Below, one piece after another: positions 20,775 to 32,818 of a stretch of 64,000 nucleotides of DNA. The position numbers were made by a program, and so were the translations under genes. The stretch is from Schistosoma mansoni (taxonomy: Eukaryota; Platyhelminthes; Trematoda; Strigeidida; Schistosomatidae): NCBI RefSeq assembly GCF_000237925.1, contig NC_031496.1, positions 3,948,650 to 4,012,649 of the forward strand, given 5' to 3'. Position 1 is the first letter of the stretch; each line of letters begins with the position of its first letter. The notes under the pieces are model-generated. The model had not been told where the DNA came from and did not search any database. It was given only the letters and a program-made list of their open reading frames with translations.

Positions 20775-21350
20775 GTTATCCCCTCTGATTCATCATACCA
20801 CTGACTAGGGTGTCTGCCAAACGTACATGTCTAACAACAAACAAGATAACATTAGAAATGTGACTAGAATTCAACTCATTTGGAACATATTTTTCCATAT
20901 ACATTAGGGATAAACACTAGAGGTTGATCCATTGTGAGGGCAAATAACATCTGATATGAAACCACGAGGACTGTAATCAGATTTTAACTCATTTAAGACT
21001 CGTTCCTCACACTTGATTAGGATTACACTAGAAATAAATCAATCATTAGGACAAACCACATATGATAAAATAACATCAGAGTTCTCATCAGAATTTGATT
21101 CATTCGACATATCTCCCACGTATTTGTAGACAACTTCATTAGAAGTACAGGAATCATGAGGACAACGCATATCTGGTAAACCAATATCATGAATCTGATC
21201 AAAGTATAATTCATTGAAAACATTATTCACACAAAAATTGAAGACTTCACTCGATAGAGGTAAATCATTAGACGGGTCGGAATAAATATCTTCGAAATAT
21301 TTGAATCTTGCTCCAAATGCCAACATTATTAAGCATAAATTCACATGATA
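20775..21350 (-). pseudogene. Decayed coding region with a 37-codon repeat
   Basis: On the minus strand, at least four units recur with exact 37-codon (111-bp) spacing. Their cores read NDLPLSSEV, RCPHDSCTSNEV, VCPND-stop-FISSV and ICPHNGSTSSV, with NELYFD, NESNSDE and NELKSDY at the same offset. The frame is open through the first units (from about 21350 to the TGA at 21039-21041), then has stops and a two-base shift near 20890. Period conservation in codons argues for former coding selection. The family is not recognised. The apparent Met start at 21371 lies in SINE sequence and is not trusted. Confidence 0.45.
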
Positions 21351-21368
21351 TTGTTTGTTTGAATCTTC

Positions 21369-21660
21369 CAATTGATGTTTACGACTACAATTGGTCAGGC
21401 TCTAATTGGCATATGTGCATACTGTGCGTATTGCCTCGATATAGCCTTAATTCATAAGCATTGTAAACAAAGATGGATAATGGATAGCAGTGGAATCCAG
21501 TTGGACGCGTATTTCATCTTATTTGGGACTCGTCATATGGATGTACAACTGCATCTCGGAGTTGATTTTCACTCTGGGGCTCGAACCCAGTATTGTTCGC
21601 TTTAAATGCCATCGAGTTATCCATTTAGCTACTGAGTCCTGATAGCCACTTGTTTGTGCG
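21369..21660 (-). repeat. Sm-alpha-like SINE inside the candidate repeat-protein gene
   Basis: Full structure: TAATTGGCATATGTGCATAC, head AAACAAAGATGGATAATGG, body AACTGCATCTCGGAGTTGAT, antisense B box GGGCTCGAACCCAGTATTG and A box CCATTTAGCTACTGAGTCC. Similar CACATG-TATTGTTT strings flank it on both sides and may be a target duplication or the SINE end. Confidence 0.75.
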
Positions 21661-21782
21661 TTGAGGGGGAATAATTTAGATTCACATGGTATTGTTTCTT
21701 TAGGTATTTCCAAAATTTTCATTCGGGTTCTCACAAATGGATCTAGTATAAAATCCAAAGTATTCATTTCCGATTGATAAAC
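21661..21782 (-). CDS. Candidate second exon of the unidentified gene
   Basis: Downstream of the short first exon, an acceptor-like TTTTATACTAG (about 21746) opens a frame reading PFVRTRMKILEIPKETIPCE until the SINE. The entry phase matches the donor at 21840. Evidence is only splice-site plausibility and frame, so confidence is low. Confidence 0.25.
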
Positions 21783-21839
21783 AAGATTCAACGAAAAAAT
21801 AAAGAAAGGTGAGTAGGTTAGTTTATATATTGCACTTAC

Positions 21840-21888
21840 GACAAGCTTGGCAAACAACACTTGCTGATATTACCAGTAAATTACGCAT
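21840..21888 (-). CDS. Candidate signal-peptide-like first exon
   Basis: From the ATG at 21886-21888 the frame gives MRNLLVISASVVCQAC and then meets a consensus donor (TGTC|GTAAGT). It is short and hydrophobic, as expected for the first exon of a secreted schistosome protein. It ends only about 20 bp from the left edge of the tRNA array, so any promoter must lie in array sequence. Tentative. Confidence 0.35.
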
Positions 21889-22321
21889 ATATAGGAATAC
21901 GAAACAATCAAAAAGGATTTGTCTACAATTTGTCAGTCAATGTGTATAGATTGAATGTTTAGCAGAGATGTACACACTGGATGGTCTGCTTATTTGTCTG
22001 TGTGGCTGCAGTCTGTCGATCTGTCATCAGAAATCTGTGTGCCTATTTATATGCGCCTCATTACAAGTCAGTGAATCATCCAGTCAATTAGACTCTCCCT
22101 TCCGCTACGAATACCACAAGCGTACACACAGAGATATGCATAAATGGAGACACACGGACCGATGGAGAGGTACACAGACTGACAGAGAGAGACAGACGGG
22201 CATGCAGACAGGCACACGGAATGACATGCAATGCATGGATCAATCAATCGATCAATCGATGGTTGAAAGAATCAATGAATGAATCAAAGAGTGTAGTGAG
22301 AGAGAGTGAGAGACAGAGACA

Positions 22322-22350
22322 CACACAGAGAGAGAGAGAGAGAGAGAAAG
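22322..22350 (+). repeat. GA microsatellite of the array unit (first instance)
   Basis: An ACAC-then-GAGA run between GAGAGACAGAGAC and AAAGAGACAGCGACG. Its length differs in almost every unit. Confidence 0.9.
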
Positions 22351-22659
22351 AGACAGCGACGAACGGTCGATTACATAGTTGAATTTTCGATGAATCACTC
22401 GATCAAATGCACACATTCTTCCATCCATCCATCCGTACATCCATGCAAATCACAAACCGACCACCCATCAATGCTTTCGATTAGTGCATCGACTTATCAT
22501 CCAACATCCGTTTGTCAATCGAATCCTCACATCGTTCATGACAGCATGAGTGTTATTTGATTAATATGTGTTGTATTCTCTTACTCTGATCTCGGTTTTC
22601 ACTTGCTCATTCTCCCTGACCATCTGGTCAGTTGTGGTATAGATTCGGTGGAAATGGTA

Positions 22660-22980
22660 GTATTATTCGTAGTGGTATTATTCGTAGTAGTACTAGTCGT
22701 GGTAGTGTGAGTAGTAATAATATAAGTGGTAATGGTTGTAGTGGTAGTGGTAGTAGTGGTCGTCGTTGTCGTCGTCGTCGTAGTAGTAGTAGTAGTAGTA
22801 GTAGTAGAAGTAGTAGTGTTTGTGGTAGTAGTGTTAGTCTTAGTAGTAGTCTTATTAGTAATATTTGTAGTCGTGTTAGTGGTAGTAATATTTGATGATG
22901 TTGTTGATTTTGGTGGTGGTGGTGGTGTTTTTGTTGTTGTTGTTGTTGTTGTTTGTGTGTGTGTGTGTGTTTGTGTAGGT
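22660..22980 (+). repeat. G/T-rich triplet tract of the array unit (first instance)
   Basis: Successive runs of GTAGTATTATTC, (GTC)n, (GTA)n, GGT repeats, (GTT)n and (GT)n, ending about 100 bp before the tRNA. The plus strand is nearly devoid of C apart from the GTC run. It recurs in all units with variable triplet counts. ORFs across it are low-complexity artefacts. Confidence 0.9.
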
Positions 22981-23082
22981 GTTATAAGATGGTGATTGTA
23001 GTTGAACGTGTTGTGTGAGACAGGTTATTTGATGATTGTTGGAGGAGGTGATTGGGGTTGTTTGTGTGTGAAGAGAATGGCC

Positions 23083-23156
23083 GGCTCCGTAGCTCAGTTG
23101 GTTAGAGCGTCGTGCTAATAACGCGAATGTCGAGGGTTCGATCCCCTCCGGAGCCA
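23083..23156 (+). tRNA. tRNA-Ile (AAT), array copy 1
   Basis: A 74-nt gene including discriminator A. The acceptor GGCTCCG pairs with CGGAGCC, the D arm is GCTC/GAGC, the anticodon stem TCGTG/CGCGA holds loop CTAATAA with anticodon AAT, and the T arm is GAGGG/CCCTC with TTCGATC. A box TAGCTCAGTTGG and B box GGTTCGATCC are intact. There is no intron and CCA is not encoded. A TTTT Pol III terminator follows after two bases. Confidence 0.97.
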
Positions 23157-23900
23157 ACTTTTCACCACCACATTCTCAGATAATCATTTCTATGCGCTCC
23201 AAATAATGTTAACCTATCCACACCACTATCACGACCACTCACACACACAAGTGTGCAGGAATAACATCAATAATCAACGCTCACCACCTACAAATGCCCA
23301 CAAATAATAACATGCAAAAGTCGAAATCCACATGAACACTGAGTAATATCGCGCGTCACACTCAGCTTCAATGTAAGCGACAGAGACAACAACAGCAACA
23401 GAGCATGCATCTGCATATCTTTCTGAGTGTGCGTCTTACGTGTGCATGTGCGAAGACACCGGCGTCATCATCGCCCATATGTGAATCAATCAAACAGGAT
23501 TTGTCTACAATTTGTCAGTCAATGTGTATAGATTGAATGTCTAACAGAGATGTACACACTGGATGGTCTGCTTATTTGTCTGTGTGGCTGCAGTCTGTCG
23601 ATCTGTCATCAGAAATCTGTGTGCCTATTTATATGCGCCTCATTACAAGTCAGTGAATCATCCAGTCAATTAGACTCTCCCTTCCGCTACGAATACCACA
23701 AGCGTACACACAGAGATATGCATAAATGGAGACACACGGACCGATGGAGAGGTACACAGACTGACAGAGAGAGACAGACGGGCATGCAGACAGGCACACG
23801 GAATGACATGCAATGCATGGATCAATCAATCGATCAATCGATGGTTGAAAGAATCAATGAATGAATCAAAGAGTGTAGTGAGAGAGAGTGAGAGACAGAG

Positions 23901-23937
<37 letters not shown>

Positions 23938-24366
23938 CAGCGACGAACGGTCGATTACATAGTTGAATTTTCGATGAATCACTCGATCAAATGCACACAT
24001 TCTTCCATCCATCCATCCGTACATCCATGCAAATCACAAACCGACCACCCATCAATGCTTTCGATTAGTGCATCGACTTATCATCCAACATCCGTTTGTC
24101 AATCGAATCCTCACATCGTTCATGACAGCATGAGTGTTATTTGATTAATATGTGTTGTATTCTCTTACTCTGATCTCGGTTTTCACTTGCTCATTCTCCC
24201 TGACCATCTGGTCAGTTGTGGTATAGATTCGGTGGAAATGGTAGTATTATTCGTAGTGGTATTATTCGTAGTAGTACTAGTCGTGGTAGTGTGAGTAGTA
24301 ATAATATAAGTGGTAATGGTTGTAGTGGTAGTGGTAGTAGTGGTCGTCGTTGTCGTCGTCGTCGTC

Positions 24367-24397
<31 letters not shown>

Positions 24398-24424
24398 AAT
24401 TAGTAGTGTTTGTGGTAGTAGTGT

Positions 24425-25408
24425 TGTGGTGTGGTCTACTTATATCCATATAAGTAGTATATGGTGTGGGTCAGACATAGAATGTATTTTGGCAGAAGAC
24501 CGATGAGGAAAGAACTGAAATGAAACGCAAACGTCTGGAAAATGCATGAGCAATGGAATAAGAGAAGAAACAGTGAAGATTGAAACAATTGGTTGTTAAT
24601 TTGCAAATTAACTGTTCATTGTTTGGTAATCAGAATTTATTGAGATAGTCTGTAATCTTTGCTTAAATACATTCGATTGTCCCCAGTTGTGTTTTGTTCA
24701 CTACATTTGGTGTCGCTGCCAACCAGGAGGAGGAAGGGTGCTGTTCTGCGGACGCCGCTGCGGGTCTGGAGTTGAGGTGCTAGTTGGGGCAGTCTGGTGT
24801 GGAGAGTTGGCGTCGAGTGGAGTGTTCTGGCGGGGCGGCGTTGGCTGTAGCGGGTGCTGTCGACGGAGAGGAGCAGTGGGACGTGCGGCTGCTGGGCGGA
24901 CATCGGATGTAGATGGCTCAGCAGGCCGGTGGAGTACGGGTGTTGAACGTCCCAGGTGCCGGGTGGATGCGGATGTTGGTGCCCCGGCAGGTCGACGGAG
25001 CTATGGAGGTCAGCGCGCCGCAGACTCGACATTCTGACGGAGAGTTTGGCACAGACTGCAGTGAAAGAAGATAGTGGCATGGCGAGCAGAACCACCGCAT
25101 GAACGAATGCTTTAAAGGGGGGACGAGTGTGGTGTGGTCTACTTATATCCATATAAGTAGTATATGGTGTGGGTCAGACATAGAATGTATTTTGGCAGAA
25201 GACCGATGAGGAAAGAACTGAAATGAAACGCAAACGTCTGGAAAATGCATGAGCAATGGAATAAGAGAAGAAACAGTGAAGATTGAAACAATTGGTTGTT
25301 AATTTGCAAATTGACTGTTCATTGTTTGGTAATCAGAATTTATTGAGATAGTCTGTAATCTTTGCTTAAATACATTCGATTGTCCCCAGTTGTGTTTTGT
25401 TCACTACA
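24425..25408 (+). mobile_element. TRIM-like non-autonomous LTR retrotransposon, copy 1 (in array unit 2)
   Basis: Two 281-bp direct repeats (24425-24705 and 25128-25408) with TG...CA ends flank 422 bp without gag or pol. A primer-binding-site-like TGGTGTCGCTGCC starts at 24708, two bases after the 5' LTR. A polypurine tract AAAGGGGGGACGAG precedes the 3' LTR. A GTGT target duplication lies on both sides (24421-24424 and 25409-25412), splitting the triplet tract of unit 2. The LTRs differ by AAATTAACTG versus AAATTGACTG. PPT and LTR start match the gypsy element at 1-2172, which may supply the proteins. Antisense ORFs in the GC-rich internal part have no known domain. Confidence 0.9.
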
Positions 25409-25657
25409 GTGTTAGTCTTAGTAGTAGTCTTATTAGTAATATTTGTAGTCGTGTTAGTGGTAGTAATATTTGATGATGTTGTTGTTTTTGGTGGTGGTGG
25501 TGTTGTTTTTGTTGTTGTTGTTGTTGTTTGTGTGTGTGTGTGTGTTTGTGTAGGTGTTATAAGATGGTGATTGTAGTTGAACGTGTTGTGTGAGACAGGT
25601 TATTTGATGACTGTTGGAGGAGGTGATTGGGGTTGTTTGTGTGTGAAGAGAATGGCC

Positions 25658-25731
25658 GGCTCCGTAGCTCAGTTGGTTAGAGCGTCGTGCTAATAACGCG
25701 AATGTCGAGGGTTCGATCCCCTCTGGAGCCA
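25658..25731 (+). tRNA. tRNA-Ile (AAT), array copy 2
   Basis: As copy 1, except the 3' acceptor strand reads TGGAGCC, giving a G-U wobble at the last acceptor pair. Shared with copy 15. Terminator TTTT intact. Lies downstream of the TRIM insertion. Confidence 0.95.
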
Positions 25732-27243
25732 ACTTTTCACCATCACATTCTCAGATAATCATTTCTATGCGCTCCAAATAATGTTAACCTATCCACACCA
25801 CTATCACGACCACTCACACACACAAGTGTGCAGGAATAACATCAATAATCAACGCTCACCACCTACAAATGCCCACAAATAATAACATGCAAAAGTCGAA
25901 ATCCACATGAACACTGAGTAATATCGCGCGTCACACTCAGCTTCAATGTAAGCGACAGAGACAACAACAGCAACAGAGCATGCATCTGCATATCTTTCTG
26001 AGTGTGCGTCTTACGTGTGCATGTGCGAAGACACCGGCGTCATCATCGCCCATATGTGAATCAATCAAACAGGATTTGTCTACAATTTGTCAGTCAATGT
26101 GTATAGATTGAATGTTTAGCAGAGATGTACACACTGGATGGTCTGCTTATTTGTCTGTGTGGCTGCAGTCTGTCGATCTGTCATCAGAAATCTGTGTGCC
26201 TATTTATATGCGCCTCATTACAAGTCAGTGAATCATCCAGTCAATTAGACTCTCCCTTCCGCTACGAATACCACAAGCGTACACACAGAGATATGCATAA
26301 ATGGAGACACACGGACCGATGGAGAGGTACACAGACTGACAGAGAGAGACAGACGGGCATGCAGACAGGCACACGGAATGACATGCAATGCATGGATCAA
26401 TCAATCGATCAATCGATGGTTGAAAGAATCAATGAATGAATCAAAGAGTGTAGTGAGAGAGAGTGAGAGACAGAGACACAGAGAGAGAGAGAGAGAGAGA
26501 AAGAGACAGCGACGAACGGTCGATTACATAGTTGGATTACATAGTTGAATTTTCGATGAATCACTCGATCAAATGCACACATTCTTCCATCCATCCATCC
26601 GTACATCCATGCAAATCACAAACCGACCACCCATCAATGCTTTCGATTAGTGCATCGACTTATCATCCAACATCCGTTTGTCAATCGAATCCTCACATCG
26701 TTCATGACAGCATGAGTGTTATTTGATTAATATGTGTTGTATTCTCTTACTCTGATCTCGGTTTTCACTTGCTCATTCTCCCTGACCATCTGGTCAGTTG
26801 TGGTATAGATTCGGTGGAAATGGTAGTATTATTCGTAGTAGTACTAGTCGTGGTAGTGTGAGTCGTGGTAGTGTGAGTAGTAATAATATAAGTGGTAATG
26901 GTTGTAGTGGTAGTGGTAGTAGTGGTCGTCGTTGTCGTCGTCGTCGTCGTAGTAGTAGTAGTAGTAGTAGTAGAAGTAGTAGTGTTTGTGGTAGTAGTGT
27001 TAGTCTTAGTAGTAGTCTTATTAGTAATATTTGTAGTCGTGTTAGTGGTAGTAATATTTGATGATGTTGTTGATTTTGGTGGTGGTGGTGGTGTTTTTGT
27101 TGTTGTTGTTGTTGTTTGTGTGTGTGTGTGTTTGTGTAGGTGTTATAAGATGGTGATTGTAGTTGAACGTGTTGTGTGAGACAGGTTATTTGATGATTGT
27201 TGGAGGAGGTGATTGGGGTTGTTTGTGTGTGAAGAGAATGGCC

Positions 27244-27317
27244 GGCTCCGTAGCTCAGTTGGTTAGAGCGTCGTGCTAATAACGCGAATGTCGAGGGTTC
27301 GATCCCCTCCGGAGCCA
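27244..27317 (+). tRNA. tRNA-Ile (AAT), array copy 3
   Basis: Identical to copy 1 with TTTT terminator. The upstream tract of this unit has a duplicated CGTGGTAGTGTGAGT block. Confidence 0.97.
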
Positions 27318-28819
27318 ACTTTTCACCATCACATTCTCAGATAATCATTTCTATGTGCTCCAAATAATGTCAACCTATCCACACCACTATCACGACCACT
27401 CACACACACAAGTGTGCAGGAATAACATCAATAATCAACGCTCACCACCTACAAATGCCCACAAATAATAACATGCAAAAGTCGAAATCCACATGAACAC
27501 TGAGTAATATCGCGCGTCACACTCAGCTTCAATGTAAGCGACAGAGACAACAACAGCAACAGAGCATGCATCTGCATATCTTTCTGAGTGTGCGTCTCAC
27601 GTGTGCATGTGCGAAGACACCGGCGTCATCATCGCCCATATGTGAATCAATCAAACAGGATTTGTCTACAATTTGTCAGTCAATGTGTATAGATTGAATG
27701 TTTAGCAGAGATGTACACACTGGATGGTCTGCTTATTTGTCTGTGTGGCTGCAGTCTGTCGATCTGTCATCAGAAATCTGTGTGCCTATTTATATGCGCC
27801 TCATTACAAGTCAGTGAATCATCCAGTCAATTAGACTCTCCCTTCCGCTACGAATACCACAAGCGTACACACAGAGATATGCATAAATGGAGACACACGG
27901 ACCGATGGAGAGGTACACAGACTGACAGAGAGAGACAGACGGGCATGCAGACAGGCACACGGAATGACATGCAATGCATGGATCAATCAATCGATCAATC
28001 GATGGTTGAAAGAATCAATGAATGAATCAAAGAGTGTAGTGAGAGAGAGTGAGAGACAGAGACACAGAGAGAGAGAGAGAGAGAAAGAGACAGCGACGAA
28101 CGGTCGATTACATAGTTGAATTTTCGATGAATCACTCGATCAAATGCACACATTCTTCCATCCATCCATCCGTACATCCATGCAAATCACAAACCGACCA
28201 CCCATCAATGCTTTCGATTAGTGCATCGACTTATCATCCAACATCCGTTTGTCAATCGAATCCTCACATCGTTCATGACAGCATGAGTGTTATTTGATTA
28301 ATATGTGTTGTATTCTCTTACTCTGATCTCGGTTTTCACTTGCTCATTCTCCCTGACCATCTGGTCAGTTGTGGTATAGATTCGGTGGAAATGGTAGTAT
28401 TATTCGTAGTGGTATTATTCGTAGTAGTACTAGTCGTGGTAGTGTGAGTAGTAATAATATAAGTGGTAATGGTTGTAGTGGTAGTGGTAGTAGTGGTCGT
28501 CGTTGTCGTCGTCGTCGTCGTCGTAGTAGTAGTAGTAGTAGTAGTAGAAGTAGTAGTGTTTGTGGTAGTAGTGTTAGTCTTAGTAGTAGTCTTATTAGTA
28601 ATATTTGTAGTCGTGTTAGTGGTAGTAATATTTGATGATGTTGTTGATTTTGGTGGTGGTGGTGGTGTTTTTGTTGTTGTTGTTGTTGTTTGTGTGTGTG
28701 TGTGTGTTTGTGTAGGTGTTATAAGATGGTGATTGTAGTTGAACGTGTTGTGTGAGACAGGTTATTTGATGATTGTTGGAGGAGGTGATTGGGGTTGTTT
28801 GTGTGTGAAGAGAATGGCC

Positions 28820-28893
28820 GGCTGCGTAGCTCAGTTGGTTAGAGCGTCGTGCTAATAACGCGAATGTCGAGGGTCCGATCCCCTCCGGAGCCA
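28820..28893 (+). tRNA. tRNA-Ile (AAT), array copy 4, damaged
   Basis: Two changes against all other copies: acceptor GGCTGCG (a G-G mismatch at pair 5-68) and T-loop TCCGATC instead of TTCGATC. The second alters the invariant T55 position and the B box. Terminator TTTT intact. Probably poorly transcribed or unstable, a candidate pseudogene. Confidence 0.85.
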
Positions 28894-30096
28894 ACTTTTC
28901 ACCACCACATTCTCAGATAATCATTTCTATGCGCTCCAAATAATGTCAACCTATCCACACCACTATCACGACCACTCACACACACAAGTGTGCAGGAATA
29001 ACATCAATAATCAACGCTCACCACCTACAAATGCCCACAAATAATAACATGCAAAAGTCGAAATCCACATGAACACTGAGTAATATCGCGCGTCACACTC
29101 AGCTTCAATGTAAGCGACAGAGACAACAACAGCAACAGAGCATGCATCTGCATATCTTTCTGAGTGTGCGTCTCACGTGTGCATGTGCGAAGACACCGGC
29201 GTCATCATCGCCCATATGTGAATCAATCAAACAGGATTTGTCTACAATTTGTCAGTCAATGTGTATAGATTGAATGTTTAACAGAGATGTACACACTGGA
29301 TGGTCTGCTTATTTGTCTGTGTGGCTGCAGTCTGTCGATCTGTCATCAGAAATCTGTGTGCCTATTTATATGCGCCTCATTACAAGTCAGTGAATCATCC
29401 AGTCAATTAGACTCTCCCTTCCGCTACGAATACCACAAGCGTACACACAGAGATATGCATAAATGGAGACACACGGACAGATGGAGAGGTACACAGACTG
29501 ACAGAGAGAGACAGACGGGCATGCAGACAGGCACACGGAATGACATGCAATGCATGGATCAATCAATCGATCAATCGATGGTTGAAAGAATCAATGAATG
29601 AATCAAAGAGTGTAGTGAGAGAGAGTGAGAGACAGAGACACACACACACAGAGAAAGAGAGAGAGAGAGACAGCGACGAACGGTCGATTACATAGTTGAA
29701 TTTTCGATGAATCACTCGATCAAATGCACACATTCTTCCATCCATCCATCCGTACATCCATGCAAATCACAAACCGACCACCCATCAATGCTTTCGATTA
29801 GTGCATCGACTTATCATCCAACATCCGTTTGTCAATCGAATCCTCACATCGTTCATGACAGCATGAGTGTTATTTGATTAATATGTGTTGTATTCTCTTA
29901 CTCTGATCTCGGTTTTCACTTGCTCATTCTCCCTGACCATCTGGTCAGTTGTGGTATAGATTCGGTGGAAATGGTAGTATTATTCGTAGTGGTATTATTC
30001 GTAGTAGTACTAGTCGTGGTAGTGTGAGTAGTAATAATATAAGTGGTAATGGTTGTAGTGGTAGTGGTAGTAGTGGTCGTCGTTGTCGTCGTCGTC

Positions 30097-30133
<37 letters not shown>

Positions 30134-30400
30134 AAGTAGTAGTGTTTGTGGTAGTAGTGTTAGTCTTAGTAGTAGTCTTATTAGTAATATTTGTAGTCGT
30201 GTTAGTGGTAGTAATATTTGATGATGCTGTTGTTTTTGGTGGTGTTTTTGTTGTTTTTGTTGTTGTTGTTGTTTGTGTGTGTGTGTGTTTGTGTAGGTGT
30301 TATAAGATGGTGATTGTAGTTGAACGTGTTGTGTGAGACAGGTTATTTGATGATTGTTGGAGGAGGTGATTGGGGTTGTTTGTGTGTGAAGAGAATGGCC

Positions 30401-30474
30401 GGCTCCGTAGCTCAGTTGGTTAGAGCGTCGTGCTAATAACGCGAATGTCGAGGGTTCGATCCCCTCCGGAGCCA
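30401..30474 (+). tRNA. tRNA-Ile (AAT), array copy 5
   Basis: Identical to copy 1, TTTT terminator. The upstream tract is a shortened variant (GGTGGTGTTTTTGTTGTTTT) shared only with copy 10. Confidence 0.97.
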
Positions 30475-31216
30475 ACTTTTCACCACCACATTCTCAGATA
30501 ATCATTTCTATGCGCTCCAAATAATGTTAACCTATCCACACCACTATCACGACCACTCACACACACAAGTGTGCAGGAATAACATCAATAATCAACGCTC
30601 ACCACCTACAAATGCCCACAAATAATAACGTGCAAAAGTCGAAATCCACATGAACACTGAGTAATATCGCGCGTCACACTCAGCTTCAATGTAAGCGACA
30701 GAGACAACAACAGCAACAGAGCATGCATCTGCATATCTTTCTGAGTGTGCGTCTCACGTGTGCATGTGCGAAGACACCGGCGTCATCATCGCCCATATGT
30801 GAATCAATCAAACAGGACTTGTCTACAATTTGTCAGTCAATGTGTATAGATTGAATGTTTAGCAGAGATGTACACACTGGATGGTCTGCTTATTTGTCTG
30901 TGTGGCTGCAGTCTGTCGATCTGTCATCAGAAATCTGTATGCCTATTTATATGCGCCTCATTACAAGTCAGTGAATCATCCAGTCAATTAGACTCTCCCT
31001 TCCGCTACGAATACCACAAGCGTACACACAGAGATATGCATAAATGGAGACACACGGACCGATGGAGAGGTACACAGACTGACAGAGAGAGACAGACGGG
31101 CATGCAGACAGGCACACGGAATGACATGCAATGCATGGATCAATCAATCGATCAATCGATGGTTGAAAGAATCAATGAATGAATCAAAGAGTGTAGTGAG
31201 AGAGAGTGAGAGACAG

Positions 31217-31253
<37 letters not shown>

Positions 31254-31979
31254 AAGAGACAGCGACGAACGGTCGATTACATAGTTGAATTTTCGATGAA
31301 TCACTCGATCAAATGCACACATTCTTCCATCCATCCATCCGTACATCCATGCAAATCACAAACCGACCACCCATCAATGCTTTCGATTAGTGCATCGACT
31401 TATCATCCAACATCCGTTTGTCAATCGAATCCTCACATCGTTCATGACAGCATGAGTGTTATTTGATTAATATGTGTTGTATTCTCTTACTCTGATCTCG
31501 GTTTTCACTTGCTCATTCTCCCTGACCATCTGGTCAGTTGTGGTATAGATTCGGTGGAAATGGTAGTATTATTCGTAGTGGTATTATTCGTAGTAGTACT
31601 AGTCGTGGTAGTGTGAGTAGTAATATTATAAGTGTTAGTGGTAGTAGTGGTCGTCGTTGTCGTCGTCGTCGTCGTCGTCGTAGTAGTAGTAGTAGTAGTA
31701 GTAGAATTAGTAGTGTTTGTGGTAGTAGTGTTAGTCTTAGTAGTAGTCTTATTAGTAATATTTGTAGTCGTGTTAGTGGTAGTAATATTTGATGATGTTG
31801 TTGATTTTGGTGGTGGTGGTGGTGTTTTTGTTGTTGTTGTTGTTGTTGTTTGTGTGTGTGTGTGTGTTTGTGTAGGTGTTATAAGATGGTGATTGTAGTT
31901 GAACGTGTTGTGTGAGACAGGTTATTTGATGATTGTTGGAGGAGGTGATTGGGGTTGTTTGTGTGTGAAGAGAATGGCC

Positions 31980-32053
31980 GGCTCCGTAGCTCAGTTGGTT
32001 AGAGCGTCGTGCTAATAACGCGAATGTCGAGGGTTCGATCCCCTCCGGAGCCA
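31980..32053 (+). tRNA. tRNA-Ile (AAT), array copy 6
   Basis: Body identical to copy 1. The terminator is changed to TTCT (CCAACTTCTCACC), so Pol III stop is expected to be weak. Confidence 0.95.
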
Positions 32054-32787
32054 ACTTCTCACCACCACATTCTCAGATAATCATTTCTATGCGCTCCAAA
32101 TAATGTTAACCTATCCACACCACTATCACGACCACTCACACACACAAGTGTGCAGGAATAACATCAATAATCAACGCTCACCACCTACAAATGCCCACAA
32201 ATAATAACATGCAAAAGTCGAAATCCACATGAACACTGAGTAATATCGCGCGTCACACTCAGCTTCAATGTAAGCGACAGAGACAACAACAGCAACAGAG
32301 CATGCATCTGCATATCTTTCTGAGTGTGCGTCTCACGTGTGCATGTGCGAAGACACCGGCGTCATCATCGCCCATATGTGAATCAATCAAACAGGATTTG
32401 TCTACAATTTGTCAGTCAATGTGTATAGATTGAATGTTTAGCAGAGATGTACACACTGGATGGTCTGCTTATTTGTCTGTGTGGCTGCAGTCTGTCGATC
32501 TGTCATCAGAAATCTGTGTGCCTATTTATATGCGCCTCATTACAAGTCAGTGAATTATCCAGTCAATTAGACTCTCCCTTCCGCTACGAATACCACAAGC
32601 GTACACACAGAGATATGCATAAATGGAGACACACGGACCGATGGAGAGGTACACAGACTGACAGAGAGAGACAGACGGGCATGCAGACAGGCACACGGAA
32701 TGACATGCAATGCATGGATCAATCAATCGATCAATCGATGGTTGAAAGAATCAATGAATGAATCAAAGAGTGTAGTGAGAGACAGAG

Positions 32788-32818
<31 letters not shown>

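Noticed and set aside
21023-21223. 66-codon minus-strand ORF rich in Met and Leu
   Set aside because: It is another frame of the 37-codon repeat region. The repeat periodicity and conserved residues support the other frame.
24637-25152. 171-codon minus-strand ORF in the TRIM (also at 57061-57576)
   Set aside because: It runs against the element orientation through a GC-rich non-coding part and into LTR sequence. No domain is seen, and the two copies are identical only because the element was duplicated.
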